Counted from the first letter of the stretch, positions 9,576 to 19,230 are shown. The stretch: DNA of 55,637 nt from Psychrobacter sp. (GCF_030454045.1 NZ_JAKDJE010000012.1:1-55637); one strand, 5' to 3'. Notes: generated from the sequence alone by a model not told the origin. Made by a program: numbers and translations.

Positions 9576-9955
9576 TTTTTATATGTATCTTATGATTCGT
9601 AATAGCCTCTTAAGTAGCCGTATTATGACCATAACATTGAATCCAAGCTTGGATAATATTTTGCCTATAGCTCACGGCTATTTCACATAATTAACCACAG
9701 TCATTACAGAGCCTCGCTTGATTTGTCCTTTCAAAGTGAGATAATAGTAAGCAATCTTCTTATACTGTATATCGCCGTATAAGCAGCACTTGTACTCGTA
9801 GCTTTATATATTTTACGCGCATTTTATGGCTGCTAAAAATCAGATTTTTAGCAGTTGTATTGGTTTATAGCTGACACTTTATGAATCGTCCATTCAGAGT
9901 ATGTGCATAGTAGATGAGGTCATAATCAATTCAAAATAGCTAAGAGGAGTCGGCT
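9576..9955. other. Intergenic region upstream of relA
   Basis: This 380-base gap contains one striking element, a perfect 25-base palindrome (9830-9854) about 100 bases before relA. No terminator with a T-run follows rlmD. No convincing sigma-70 promoter or RNA gene was found. GAGGAG lies just before the relA ATG. Confidence 0.5.
9830..9854. repeat. Perfect 25-base palindrome upstream of relA
   Basis: The left arm CTGCTAAAAATC is mirrored exactly by GATTTTTAGCAG around a single A. There is no T-run after either arm, so it does not look like an intrinsic terminator. Its place 102 bases before the relA ATG suits an operator or an RNA hairpin in the relA leader. The role is inferred only from position. 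Confidence 0.6.
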
Positions 9956-12493
9956 ATGGTAAAAATTCGTGAAGGGTTACCGTTGGTGGATGGACAAACC
10001 ACGCAGGCCGACAGTGCCACACTGGCGGCGCAATTGGTAGCGAGCCAACGCTCTCACCAGTCTGCCAATAGCTACGCCCAGATTCCTCTCGATATCAAAT
10101 ACCAGCTGTCAACTCACAAGCTACATACTACGTTTGATCGGTCAGTGGCACATACTTATGAGGGCCCTGACCCCACTTATGAAAGCGACTATTTAGACAA
10201 TACCTATACGCTCTCAGATGAAGAGCTTGACTCGATTGATTTAGATCAAGCCAATATCGATGTACCTACGTGGCTTGACAATGTTGCACAGCGCATTGGA
10301 CAAGAGTCTGTGCATAACCTCAGTGCTGCCTGCGAATTTATCCGTCGTCATATGAATACAAGTGAATCTGAGCGCTCAGGTGCTTATGTCACTGGTATTG
10401 GCATGACAGACATATTGACCTATCTTTATCAAGATGAAGATGCGCTTGTCGCTGCCATGCTATACCGCAGTGCCCGCAAATCCATTATCAGTCTGGATGA
10501 AATTGAGAAAAACTTTGGCACAAATGTTTTGACTCTGATCAAAGACACCCTAGCGATGGGTAAGCTCTCAGCGATTATTGAAAGCAATAAGCGCTTAGAA
10601 GATCATTTCGTCAATAATCAGCGCGATCAGCTCTCAAACATCTATAGCATGCTTATTTCTGTCACCAATGATGTGCGTGTGGTGCTGATTAAACTGGCAG
10701 AACGTACCTTTGCCATGCGTGAATTGACGTTTTCTAGGCCTGAGCGTCAAACGCGTGTGGCGCGTGAAGTCATGACTATTTATGCGCCATTGGCCCACCG
10801 CTTAGGTATTGCACAGCTCAAGTGGGAGCTTGAGGATTTGGCCTTTCGCTATCTTGCTCCTGACAGATATAAAGAGATTGCCAAATTATTATCAGAAAAA
10901 CGCAGCGAACGTGAATCGTATATTCAGAGAGTGCAAGACAAGCTCAATGAATCATTAGCCAATGCAGGTATTGAAGGTGAGGTATCTGGACGCGTTAAGC
11001 ATATCTACTCCATTTATCGCAAGATGAAGCTTAAAGGCTTATCGTTCGATCAGCTTTATGACATCCGAGCATTGCGAGTATTGGTCAACAGCCCCTCTGA
11101 CTGTTACCACGTCTTAGGCTTGGTGCATGGTTTATGGCGCTATATTCCTGAGCAGTTTGATGATTATATTACCAATCCAAAGTCAAACGGCTACCGCTCA
11201 TTGCATACCGCCGTCATTGCCGAAAACAAATCACTTGAAGTACAAATTCGTACTCAGGAGATGCATTTTGAGGCGGAGCTTGGCATGTGTGCTCATGTCA
11301 ATTACAAAGAAGGTCTCAAGAATAAAAAAGACAATTATTTAAATCAAAGAATCAGCTCACTACGGCAGTTATTATCGATAAATAATGAAACTCGTCACCA
11401 GCCGCGCTCCTCCATCATGACAGGTGAAGAGCTGGATGACATAGAGCTTGATGAAGAAGAGCAGCTCGTTGATTTTGATGAGCTTGAGCGCATTTATATC
11501 TTTAGTCGGGATGGGGATATCACCGAATTACCAAAAGGGGCAACTGTCCTTGATTTTGCCTATTATGTGCATACCCAAGTTGGTAACCGTGCACAAGCAG
11601 CTCGAGTCAATCAACGCTATGTGCCATTGACTTATCAGCTAAAAACAGGTGAGCAAGTTGAGATTATTACCAAGGCATCGCGTGAGCCCAATCGTGACTG
11701 GCTCGTTGCCTCACTCGGTTATATTCATACCAACCGTGCACGCTCCAAACTGCGTCAGTGGTTCAACAAACAAGACCGTGATAAAAACATTGAGATAGGT
11801 CGGCAAATGCTTAGCAAAGAGCTTGAGCGCCTATCTGTGCATCCTAACAGTATTGACTTAAATGACTACATCCAGCATTTTCATGTCAATACGACCGATG
11901 ATATTATCGTTGGCCTTGTCACAGGTGATATTGGTCTCAATCAGCTCACCAGCCATATCTCGCGTCAACTGCATCTAGAACCTGAAATACCGCCAGAGAA
12001 CCTTGCGCCTCATGTAGATACAAGAGACGTCAGTAAGCTTGATGCCTATAAGATTCGTATCGATGGTCTGGATAATATCGAAATCAATTTAGCAGGCTGC
12101 TGCCATCCTGTACATGGTGAGCCAATTGCCGGATACATTACCTTATCGCGAGGTGTCAGCGTTCATAATCGTGGCTGTCCTGAGTATCTGCGCCTAATAG
12201 AGCGTGACCCAGAGCGCAAAATAGAGGCTGCTTGGCAAGTGCAAACTGGGCGCTACCAGCCTGTCGATATCCATGTAGAAGCCTATGATAGACGAGGATT
12301 GTTACGTGATTTGACACAGATTATTGACAAGGAAAACGTCAATATTCGTAAAGTTGAGACACTTAGCAATGATGACAATATTGCCTTTTTGAAATTTCAT
12401 ATCGAGGTTTCAGGGCTAGCACATCTCTCTAAGTTACTCGCGAAACTAGAGCAACAGCATGGCATCTTGCATGCTCGCCGCGCAGTGGCCTAA
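9956..12493 (+). CDS. relA: (p)ppGpp synthetase RelA
   Basis: An 845-residue long RSH protein that makes (p)ppGpp from ATP and GTP/GDP on stalled ribosomes. The N-terminal hydrolase-like domain lacks the HD metal motif (AAMLYRSARK in place of an HD signature), as in monofunctional RelA. The synthetase domain has SGRVKHIYSIYRKMKLKGLS, DIRALRVLV and NPKSNGYRSLHT (residues about 340-420). The synthetase signature reads QFDDY near residue 400, the acidic type found in RelA rather than the RFKD type of SpoT. TGS (about 520-580), a conserved Cys-Cys segment (LAGCCHPVHG) and a C-terminal ACT domain follow. mutM starts 52 bases downstream. About 100 residues precede the HD-like domain, a somewhat long leader. 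Confidence 0.93.
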   Translation: MVKIREGLPLVDGQTTQADSATLAAQLVASQRSHQSANSYAQIPLDIKYQLSTHKLHTTFDRSVAHTYEGPDPTYESDYLDNTYTLSDEELDSIDLDQANIDVPTWLDNVAQRIGQESVHNLSAACEFIRRHMNTSESERSGAYVTGIGMTDILTYLYQDEDALVAAMLYRSARKSIISLDEIEKNFGTNVLTLIKDTLAMGKLSAIIESNKRLEDHFVNNQRDQLSNIYSMLISVTNDVRVVLIKLAERTFAMRELTFSRPERQTRVAREVMTIYAPLAHRLGIAQLKWELEDLAFRYLAPDRYKEIAKLLSEKRSERESYIQRVQDKLNESLANAGIEGEVSGRVKHIYSIYRKMKLKGLSFDQLYDIRALRVLVNSPSDCYHVLGLVHGLWRYIPEQFDDYITNPKSNGYRSLHTAVIAENKSLEVQIRTQEMHFEAELGMCAHVNYKEGLKNKKDNYLNQRISSLRQLLSINNETRHQPRSSIMTGEELDDIELDEEEQLVDFDELERIYIFSRDGDITELPKGATVLDFAYYVHTQVGNRAQAARVNQRYVPLTYQLKTGEQVEIITKASREPNRDWLVASLGYIHTNRARSKLRQWFNKQDRDKNIEIGRQMLSKELERLSVHPNSIDLNDYIQHFHVNTTDDIIVGLVTGDIGLNQLTSHISRQLHLEPEIPPENLAPHVDTRDVSKLDAYKIRIDGLDNIEINLAGCCHPVHGEPIAGYITLSRGVSVHNRGCPEYLRLIERDPERKIEAAWQVQTGRYQPVDIHVEAYDRRGLLRDLTQIIDKENVNIRKVETLSNDDNIAFLKFHIEVSGLAHLSKLLAKLEQQHGILHARRAVA

Positions 12494-12545
12494 CAGCCAT
12501 TAAGCTACAATCATTTATTCAATAATCGAGTGACCATAAAAAACC

Positions 12546-13475
12546 ATGCCTGAATTGCCAGAAGTAGAAACCACCAAAACCAGTCTTACACCGCTATTGG
12601 GGCAACAGGTAGTGGACATAAGCATCTTTCAACCAAAGTTACGATGGGTGATGCCAGATGATTTGAGCCGTCTGATTGGCTACACGTTAGATCGTGTTGA
12701 TCGCCGAGCAAAATATCTTATTCTGAACTTTTTGCCCACCGCCTCTCACGCAACTGGTGATAATACGTTTGTACCACTTCAGCTTTTGATACATTTGGGA
12801 ATGTCAGGCAGTCTACAGCAGCACAGTTATGGCACTGATAAGCGCAAACACGACCATTTAATCATCACCTTTAAAGACTCTAACAATAGAGAGTCTCAAC
12901 TGCACTATTATGATCCTAGACGTTTTGGTTCAGTACTGTGGTTTGAGGATTATGGCGACAAACTGTTGGATCATCTAGGTCCTGAGCCACTTTCAAAAAA
13001 TTTCACTGCCCAGTATCTATACAATGTCATTCAGCGCACATCGCTAGACAACAAGGGTATTGAGAAACTCTCTACCAAAAGCCAACCGACTAAAAAGCCA
13101 CAGTCTATCGCTCGCGCAATCAAGTCCGTCATTATGGAGCAAAAAGTCGTGGTAGGTGTCGGTAATATCTATGCGACAGAAAGCTTATATTTATCAGGTA
13201 TCCATCCTGCTACCCCAGCGAACCAACTTTCATTTGACCAACTTATTGTCTTAGTCGATCATATTAAAGACATTCTAAAAAAAGCCATTGAACTTGGTGG
13301 CTCAACGTTGCGAGATTTTACAGTCGCGAGTGGTCAAACGGGTTATTTTCAGCAGACTTTAAATGTTTATGGTCGGCAAGGAGAGCATTGCCTAAAATGC
13401 GATACCATTCTAGAAAATGTTAAGCTCGATGGTAGAGCCAGCGTTTATTGCTCGAACTGTCAGCCACTCGTGTAA
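12546..13475 (+). CDS. mutM: Formamidopyrimidine-DNA glycosylase (MutM/Fpg)
   Basis: A base-excision-repair glycosylase/AP lyase that removes 8-oxoguanine and formamidopyrimidines. The protein begins MPELPEVET, with Pro2 as catalytic nucleophile and Glu3 next to it. The lysine/helix-2-turn-helix region has VVGVGNIYATESLYLSGI, and the C-terminal zinc finger is CLKC...CSNC. At 309 residues it is about 40 longer than E. coli MutM. The extra length sits in two polar inserts, near residue 72 (HATGDNTF) and near 165-185 (a Lys/Ser/Thr-rich stretch before QSIARAIKS). It is likely cotranscribed with relA. Confidence 0.95.
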   Translation: MPELPEVETTKTSLTPLLGQQVVDISIFQPKLRWVMPDDLSRLIGYTLDRVDRRAKYLILNFLPTASHATGDNTFVPLQLLIHLGMSGSLQQHSYGTDKRKHDHLIITFKDSNNRESQLHYYDPRRFGSVLWFEDYGDKLLDHLGPEPLSKNFTAQYLYNVIQRTSLDNKGIEKLSTKSQPTKKPQSIARAIKSVIMEQKVVVGVGNIYATESLYLSGIHPATPANQLSFDQLIVLVDHIKDILKKAIELGGSTLRDFTVASGQTGYFQQTLNVYGRQGEHCLKCDTILENVKLDGRASVYCSNCQPLV

Positions 13476-13756
13476 GACTGTTCGCCAGCTATGGACGTTT
13501 TTCCCTTTAAGTTAAAGCAGCTTTGATATCCTGCTGCTATAGATTTTTGAGTATCGTATCTTTTTTATTCACATCGTAATATCCTGCGCATTATTGTTGC
13601 TTATTGGCGTACATCTTGCTTTAATAGTGCTAGCACTTATAAAAATAGTGCGACTATTTGTACTTCTGTAATACTTACCTGTCGTTGCCGCGATATTCCT
13701 ATGTGGAGACAGCAGCAGCCATTAATCATACTCATTGTGAATTTTAGGATATCGTT

Positions 13757-14197
13757 ATGACGGTTAAAGCCAAAAACAAACGCGCAGTTAAGCAGAAGTT
13801 GTTGCCTGTCTTTACTTCCTTAGCGTTAATGGCTGCTAGTATGGAACCTACTTTTGCAGCCATTGAAATAGATGAAACTGACTTTGGCCCTTCGTATGAG
13901 ACGATGGTTGTAGATACCGTTGTCGGTAAGCCATTGCAGCTTGTTAATGCGGTGACTGGTACTGCTGCTTATATCGTCAGCCTTCCCTTCTCGCTTATCG
14001 GTGGTAATGCCGATCAAGCACAGCAAAAATTGTTTGTTGAGCCTTGGAATGCAATGGGCAGGTGTTTAGGCTGTACAGTTGCAGAAGACAATTACTACAA
14101 ATCACAAGCTATTGATAACAACACCGTGCGTATCATCGTAGACCAACCATCAGAGATTTTAATTAATACTAACGATTACGTGGTAGTTACTCCATAA
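13757..14197 (+). CDS. Small exported protein, unknown function
   Basis: 146 residues with a basic N-terminus and a hydrophobic segment ending ASMEPTFA, a likely Sec signal peptide of about 34 residues. The mature part has a hydrophobic stretch VTGTAAYIVSLPFSLIGG that could be a membrane segment, then NAMGRCLGC with two cysteines. Similar short Moraxellaceae proteins are often labelled multidrug-transporter-like without evidence, so I assign no function. AGGAT nine bases upstream supports the ATG. A bidirectional terminator follows. The 280 bases before it show no clear promoter. Confidence 0.7.
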   Translation: MTVKAKNKRAVKQKLLPVFTSLALMAASMEPTFAAIEIDETDFGPSYETMVVDTVVGKPLQLVNAVTGTAAYIVSLPFSLIGGNADQAQQKLFVEPWNAMGRCLGCTVAEDNYYKSQAIDNNTVRIIVDQPSEILINTNDYVVVTP

Positions 14198-14255
14198 TTT
14201 ATTATTTATCACTTATTTAAATACCTCTAAAACGCTCATCCAATGAACAGACAAT

Positions 14256-14286
14256 AAAAAAGGCTAACATCAAGTTAGCCTTTTTT
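14256..14286. terminator. Bidirectional intrinsic terminator
   Basis: The stem AGGCTAAC/GTTAGCCT has a five-base loop, with an A-run before and a T-run after. It lies between convergent genes (the small exported protein and mscL) and can serve both. Confidence 0.9.
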
Positions 14287-14308
14287 GTTACCACTAAACC
14301 GTACGTTA

Positions 14309-14740
14309 TTATTTTACAATATGAGTATTACTTAATTTAGCACTGATTTCACGCAGTAACTGTACTTCTTCTGATGGCTCTACTACAGCTTCCGTACGAC
14401 GCATTTTATTTACTAGTCTCACCATCATAAAAATAATAAAAGCTAAAATTAGAAAATTAATGAGTACAGTGATGAAGCTACCATATGCTAATACAGGAAC
14501 GCCAGCTTCTTTGAGTGCATCGTAGGTCATAGCAACCCCATTAGGCACATCACCCAATACCAAAAGCATATTTTTAAAGTTAATCTCGCCCCCTACAATG
14601 AAAGCGACAATTGGCATAATGATATCATCTACCAATGATTTAGTGATGGTAGCAAAAGCCCCACCAATGATAACACCAACTGCTAAGTCCATCACATTGC
14701 CTTTTAGAGCAAATTCTTTAAATTCTGAAACCATACTCAT
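14309..14740 (-). CDS. mscL: Large-conductance mechanosensitive channel MscL
   Basis: A 143-residue inner-membrane channel that opens on membrane tension to release solutes during hypo-osmotic shock. The N-terminal helix MSMVSEFKEFALKGNVMDLAVG runs into TM1 (VGVIIGGAFATITKSLVDDI). TM2 follows (INFLILAFIIFMMVRLVNKM), then the cytoplasmic helix. Length and order match the family. GAGGAG seven bases upstream of the ATG supports the start. It is monocistronic, ending at the shared terminator. Confidence 0.96.
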   Translation of the reverse strand: MSMVSEFKEFALKGNVMDLAVGVIIGGAFATITKSLVDDIIMPIVAFIVGGEINFKNMLLVLGDVPNGVAMTYDALKEAGVPVLAYGSFITVLINFLILAFIIFMMVRLVNKMRRTEAVVEPSEEVQLLREISAKLSNTHIVK

Positions 14741-14871
14741 TGTATTCTCCTCAAGAATTATCTATAGGCTTATAGATATTTTATATAATCAGTATCATAC
14801 TTCACTCTAACGTTAATCATTGAACACAACAAAACTAATGTTCATTTAGTATTTATTTCTTCAAAATTACA

Positions 14872-14921
14872 ACAAAAAAAAGCAGTATAAAGTGAACCAC
14901 TATAGCTCACCCTATACTGCT
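14872..14921 (-). terminator. Intrinsic terminator of typA
   Basis: On the minus strand a long hairpin with outer arms AGCAGTATA/TATACTGCT is followed by a run of eight T. It lies about 90 bases after the typA stop. Confidence 0.85.
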
Positions 14922-15012
14922 AATTCTTTAACTACTCCGATGTCTAAAAGACATTAAATTTTGGTGTTGAAAATCAACGCTCTAAAAGATTGAGTAGTTT
15001 ATACTGCCGATA

Positions 15013-16863
15013 TTATGCATTTTTCTTACTACGGCCGTGACGCTTACGCTCACTTTCAGTCAGATAGCGTTTACGGATACGTACTGCTTTTGGTGTTACT
15101 TCAACCAGCTCATCATCTTGAATAAATTCAAGCGCTTGCTCAAGCGTGAACTTAACTGCTGGCGTCAACGTCAACGCTTCATCAGTACCACTAGCACGTA
15201 CGTTGGTTAGCTGCTTACCGGTTGTTGGGTTCACTGTCATATCATCGTTACGAGAGTTAAGACCAATAATCATACCTTCATAAACTTCAAGCTGTGGCTC
15301 AGCAAATAACTTACCACGTTTTTGTAGGTTAAACAGTGCAAATCCTAGGCAAGTACCGTTTGCCATAGAAACCAATACGCCGTTCGAACGACCACCCACA
15401 TCACCGATCTTTTGTGGACCATAATGTGAGAAGCTTGACGTCATGATACCACTACCTGAGGTCAGTGTTAAAAACTCAGAACGGAAACCGATCAAACCAC
15501 GAGCTGGTACTGTCGCTTCAATACGCATACGACCTTTACCATCAAGCTCCATATTGGTCATCTCGCCTTTGCGTAGACCAACCTGCTCCATAATAGAACC
15601 CTGATGCTCTTCTTCGATATCGAAGACAACGTTTTCATACGGCTCTTGTAGCTCACCATCAACTTCTTTTACGATAACCTCTGGGCCTGAAACACCCATC
15701 TCAAAGCCTTCACGGCGCATGTTCTCGATAAGTACAGACAAATGAAGCTCACCACGACCTGATACTTTAAATTTATCAGGAGACTCAGTGTCTTCTACAC
15801 GCAATGCCACGTTGTGAATCAACTCACGCTCAAGACGCTCACGAATATTACGTGACGTCACAAACTTACCATCACGACCAGCAAATGGTGAGTTGTTTAC
15901 TTGGAAGTTCATTGATACGGTCGGTTGATCGACTGTTAATGCTGGTAATGCTTCAACATGATTAGGATCACAAATCGTATCTGAGATATTAAGTGCATCG
16001 ATACCCGTGATACAAACGATATCACCAGCTTGTGCATCTTCAACATCAATACGATCAAGGCCATGGTAGCCCATGATTTTTAGGATACGACCATTACGTG
16101 TCTTACCATGCTTATCAATGACAGTAACTGGTGTATTGGTCTTAACCTTACCGCGCTGGATACGGCCAATACCGATAACACCAACGAAACTATTGTAATC
16201 AAGGCTTGAGATTTGCATACGGAATGGTGCGTCTGCATCAACCTGTGGTGCTTGTACAACATCAACAATAGTTTTAAATAGCGGGGTCATATCGTCAGCT
16301 AAATCGTCTGCTTCTAGACCTGCAATACCATTCAATGCTGATGCATAAACAACTGGGAAATCAAGCTGCTCATCGGTTGCACCAAGATTGTCGAATAGAT
16401 CAAAAATTTGATCCATAACCCAATCAGGGCGTGAACCAGGACGGTCGATTTTATTGATAACAACGATTGGCTTCAATCCTTGTTCAAATGCTTTTTGCGT
16501 TACAAAACGAGTTTGAGGCATCGGGCCATCAACAGCATCAACCACCAAAAGCACGCAGTCAACCATTGACATAACACGCTCAACTTCACCACCGAAATCG
16601 GCGTGACCTGGGGTGTCGACGATATTAATGCGGTATTCCGTTTCTGAAGTCTGATCTGTCCATCGAATGGCTGTATTCTTAGCCAAAATAGTAATACCAC
16701 GTTCTTGCTCAATATCACCTGAATCCATTGCACGTTCCGCAATGTTTGCACGGTCGCCAAAAGTACCAGATTGATGCAATAATTTATCAACCAAAGTTGT
16801 TTTACCGTGGTCAACGTGGGCAATAATCGCAATGTTACGCAGGTGTTTGATATCGTTCGCCAT
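15013..16863 (-). CDS. typA: Ribosome-associated GTPase TypA/BipA
   Basis: A translational GTPase of 616 residues that acts in ribosome assembly and stress or cold adaptation. The G1 motif AHVDHGKTT is near residue 15, with DTPGHADF (G3) and NKIDRPG (G4), then EF-G-like domains and the BipA C-terminal domain. I chose the ATG at 16863 (MANDIKHLRN), the family's usual start. A longer frame opens at a TTG (16902) but adds 13 atypical residues. The ribosome binding site at the chosen start is weak. It ends at a strong hairpin terminator. Confidence 0.95.
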   Translation of the reverse strand: MANDIKHLRNIAIIAHVDHGKTTLVDKLLHQSGTFGDRANIAERAMDSGDIEQERGITILAKNTAIRWTDQTSETEYRINIVDTPGHADFGGEVERVMSMVDCVLLVVDAVDGPMPQTRFVTQKAFEQGLKPIVVINKIDRPGSRPDWVMDQIFDLFDNLGATDEQLDFPVVYASALNGIAGLEADDLADDMTPLFKTIVDVVQAPQVDADAPFRMQISSLDYNSFVGVIGIGRIQRGKVKTNTPVTVIDKHGKTRNGRILKIMGYHGLDRIDVEDAQAGDIVCITGIDALNISDTICDPNHVEALPALTVDQPTVSMNFQVNNSPFAGRDGKFVTSRNIRERLERELIHNVALRVEDTESPDKFKVSGRGELHLSVLIENMRREGFEMGVSGPEVIVKEVDGELQEPYENVVFDIEEEHQGSIMEQVGLRKGEMTNMELDGKGRMRIEATVPARGLIGFRSEFLTLTSGSGIMTSSFSHYGPQKIGDVGGRSNGVLVSMANGTCLGFALFNLQKRGKLFAEPQLEVYEGMIIGLNSRNDDMTVNPTTGKQLTNVRASGTDEALTLTPAVKFTLEQALEFIQDDELVEVTPKAVRIRKRYLTESERKRHGRSKKNA

Positions 16864-17210
16864 ATAAAATGCTCGTGTCGTCTTAAAAAAATGCAGTAGC
16901 AATAAGCGCCGCTGGATAAACTCTTATCATCAATTAGATAAATACTGAATCTTGGACAACATATGATAAATGCAATCGTTTATAAAAATTCAATATAATC
17001 AAATATCTATGCCGATAAATTCATCGTACAGATAGCTATGCTAATGTACATTCTGTTAATCTACAGAATGTTTGGGTGGCTAGTATAACATTATTGATTC
17101 ATAAATTTATGAAATAACTTACTTTTCTCAATACATAAATAAAAAAAAGCCACCCATAGGGTGGCTTTTTTTGTAACCGTGTATTAACTAAACGGCTGAC
17201 TATTTACTAC
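16864..17210. other. Gap between ompA-family gene and typA
   Basis: The gap is AT-rich. It holds the bidirectional-looking terminator at 17141-17172 and the typA upstream region. I see no other gene. Confidence 0.5.
17141..17172 (-). terminator. Intrinsic terminator of the OmpA-family gene
   Basis: The stem AGCCACCC/GGGTGGCT is flanked by A-runs and T-runs. On the minus strand it ends transcription about 40 bases after the porin stop, and it could also work in reverse. Confidence 0.9.
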
Positions 17211-18497
17211 TTACTGAACAACCATGTCTTTGGTTTGTTCAACAGTCATAGTTTTGTCACCAGTGATGATGGCATAAACACGACGGTTCATAGCACGACC
17301 TTCTTCAGTATCGTTTGGTGCGATTGGTACATCGTAGCCATAACCAACAGTTGATAGACGGTTTGGAGCGATACCGAATTCGTTAGTTAGCATAGATTTA
17401 ACAGCAACGGCACGAGCTTCAGATAGACGTTGGTTATAACGTGCTGATGGGCCAGTTTTAGAAGCATGACCTTCTACGCGTGCTGTAGAGTTAGGATACT
17501 CACGCATCTTCTCTGCTACTTTAGCGATTTCTGGTTTGTATTGGTTTTTGATAGCTGATTTATCGTTATCAAAGAATACACGTAGTTCCATCTTTAATGT
17601 ATCTTCAATATCTACATTTACTGGGCAACCGCGCTCATCAACCACTACGTTCATTGGAGTGTCTGGGCATGCATCCATGCTATCAGGTACACCATCACCG
17701 TCAGAATCAAGGTCAGCTTCAACAACAACTACTGGAGTGTTGTCAACCATTGGCTCTTCCATTGGCGGTACTGCTACTGTAGGCGCTAAGTGGCCACCAA
17801 GTACAACTTCTAGACCGGCCAATGCCATGCCTTCCCACCAGTTGTTGTCAAAGTTATGGATCGCACGAGCTTCACCACGTAGGCTTAATGCGTCGTTGAT
17901 GCGATACATAGCACCTAGACCTAGGTTACCAATGGTATCTTTAGAGTTTGATACTTCAGTACCAGCAGCAACTGTATTACCATTGCTATCTTGGTACTCT
18001 TCTTGGTTCTCTACTTGGTTCTCTACTTCAATTTTAGATTGACCAGCACCAATTAGTACATATGGCTTAAGTGCATTGTCAGTGTAACCAGTGAATTCTT
18101 CAGTACCGATCAAGAAGTTACCAGAGATCATTTCTTGTTCGATATCGAAACGGTTAGCACCAGATTCAGCAGAGTCTTCAGAAGCTTCGCCATTTGCATC
18201 AGATACGCCGTATTCTACTTGGAACTGAGTAGAAGGAGTAAGCTCGATACCTAGAGCCGCGCCAGTGTATAGGCTACTTTCTTTAGCTACACCACCATTA
18301 TCATTTCCAGCGCGATCTGTATTGGTCTGTAAATTCTTACCAGTACGTAAAACTTCACGTTGCTTATCAGATGTATCACCGAACTCTTCAGTCATGTGAT
18401 AACCAAGTAATACTGGGCTGATAGTAACACCAGCATTAGCTGCCATCGGTGCAGCTGCTACAGCAACAAGGGCTAGAGCTATTTTGTTCAATTTCAT
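17211..18497 (-). CDS. OmpA-family outer membrane protein
   Basis: 428 residues. The signal peptide ends AAPMAANA. An outer-membrane beta-barrel follows (about 23-235, with paired aromatic/charged strands), then a Pro/Val linker with calcium-binding type-3 repeats (DSDGDGVPDSMDACPDTP). The C-terminal OmpA domain binds peptidoglycan (FFDNDKSAIKNQY, then EGHASKTG and NQRLSEARA). It anchors the outer membrane to the cell wall and is usually abundant. It is larger than E. coli OmpA, like Acinetobacter OmpA-type proteins. A GGAGG-like sequence precedes the ATG and a strong terminator follows, consistent with high expression. Confidence 0.93.
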   Translation of the reverse strand: MKLNKIALALVAVAAAPMAANAGVTISPVLLGYHMTEEFGDTSDKQREVLRTGKNLQTNTDRAGNDNGGVAKESSLYTGAALGIELTPSTQFQVEYGVSDANGEASEDSAESGANRFDIEQEMISGNFLIGTEEFTGYTDNALKPYVLIGAGQSKIEVENQVENQEEYQDSNGNTVAAGTEVSNSKDTIGNLGLGAMYRINDALSLRGEARAIHNFDNNWWEGMALAGLEVVLGGHLAPTVAVPPMEEPMVDNTPVVVVEADLDSDGDGVPDSMDACPDTPMNVVVDERGCPVNVDIEDTLKMELRVFFDNDKSAIKNQYKPEIAKVAEKMREYPNSTARVEGHASKTGPSARYNQRLSEARAVAVKSMLTNEFGIAPNRLSTVGYGYDVPIAPNDTEEGRAMNRRVYAIITGDKTMTVEQTKDMVVQ

Positions 18498-18705
18498 GGA
18501 CTTCCTCCAAAGGATAATTTTAGTGATGCATTAAGCAAAACCGATTCTCAAGACGCTCTACTTTAGACATCTTTTACACATTTTAAGTTACAAAGCAAAA
18601 CCAATTAAGACGTAGCTTAGCGATTATCAATTCAGTTTACAACTTTTTTCGTGAACGAGCTACACATTATTACACGATAATGTTGTAACTAAAACACAAT
18701 AAACA

Positions 18706-18722
18706 TTCTAAGTTACTTAGAA
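18706..18722. repeat. 17-base palindrome upstream of the OmpA-family gene
   Basis: TTCTAAGT and ACTTAGAA are exact mirror arms around one T, 209 bases upstream of the porin start. The symmetry suits a dimeric regulator site, but that is only an inference. Confidence 0.45.
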
Positions 18723-18868
18723 CTAACACACCTTACGCTTTTTATCTTTTGTATGTCAGTTCACGATAGACGGTGGAACAAACAATGCCTATCACTTGCA
18801 CATATTTTATTACAATTAATTATTTTTCTCTATTGCTAATATGAATTATTCACTAATTGAAACATTTT

Positions 18869-18898
18869 TTGACAGTAAACATATATTCTGTATATATT
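18869..18898 (+). promoter_or_regulatory. Sigma-70-type promoter, plus strand
   Basis: A perfect -35 TTGACA (18869-18874) is followed after 18 bases by TATATT (18893-18898). It points toward the pseudopilin gene about 300 bases away, which implies a long 5' leader or a separate small RNA. Confidence 0.55.
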
Positions 18899-19230
18899 GT
18901 AATAGTCAACATTGTTCCATATAATGAATTAATAATTGGTAGGTACTGGTTTGTAAGTAATGAATTTCAAGGGTCAGGCTCCCGGAATCATTGTTTGTTA
19001 ATTGCCAGACAAAGTACCTACTGCAAAATAAGTAAGATTGTTTTACTGGGACGTTTGAACGCTATAGGATATAGCAGTGTATGAAGTTACCTTGTAAAAC
19101 CTCATTGATTTGTGGAAAATTATTTTTACCTATACTCCGTACAATCAACTGTCTTGTGACGAGCCCTTTATACGAATCATTCATTATAATGCGGCGATCA
19201 GCGAGAGGTAATAAGGAGTTTGCGATAAAA

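Larger units (their letters stand above)
18498..19188. other. Long AT-rich gap between the OmpA-family gene and the pseudopilin gene
   Basis: About 690 bases. It contains a 17-base palindrome (18706-18722) in the porin upstream region, a good plus-strand sigma-70 promoter (18869-18898), and a 9-base inverted pair (18939-18947 with 19013-19021) that could fold the leader downstream. No convincing protein gene was seen. Confidence 0.5.

Noticed and set aside
16864..16902. N-terminal extension of TypA starting at TTG
   Set aside because: The family start MANDIKHLRN at 16863 is well conserved; the extra 13 residues are not family-like.
18857..19084. 75-codon frame upstream of the pseudopilin gene
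   Set aside because: It overlaps the predicted promoter and leader, has no ribosome binding site, and its product looks random.
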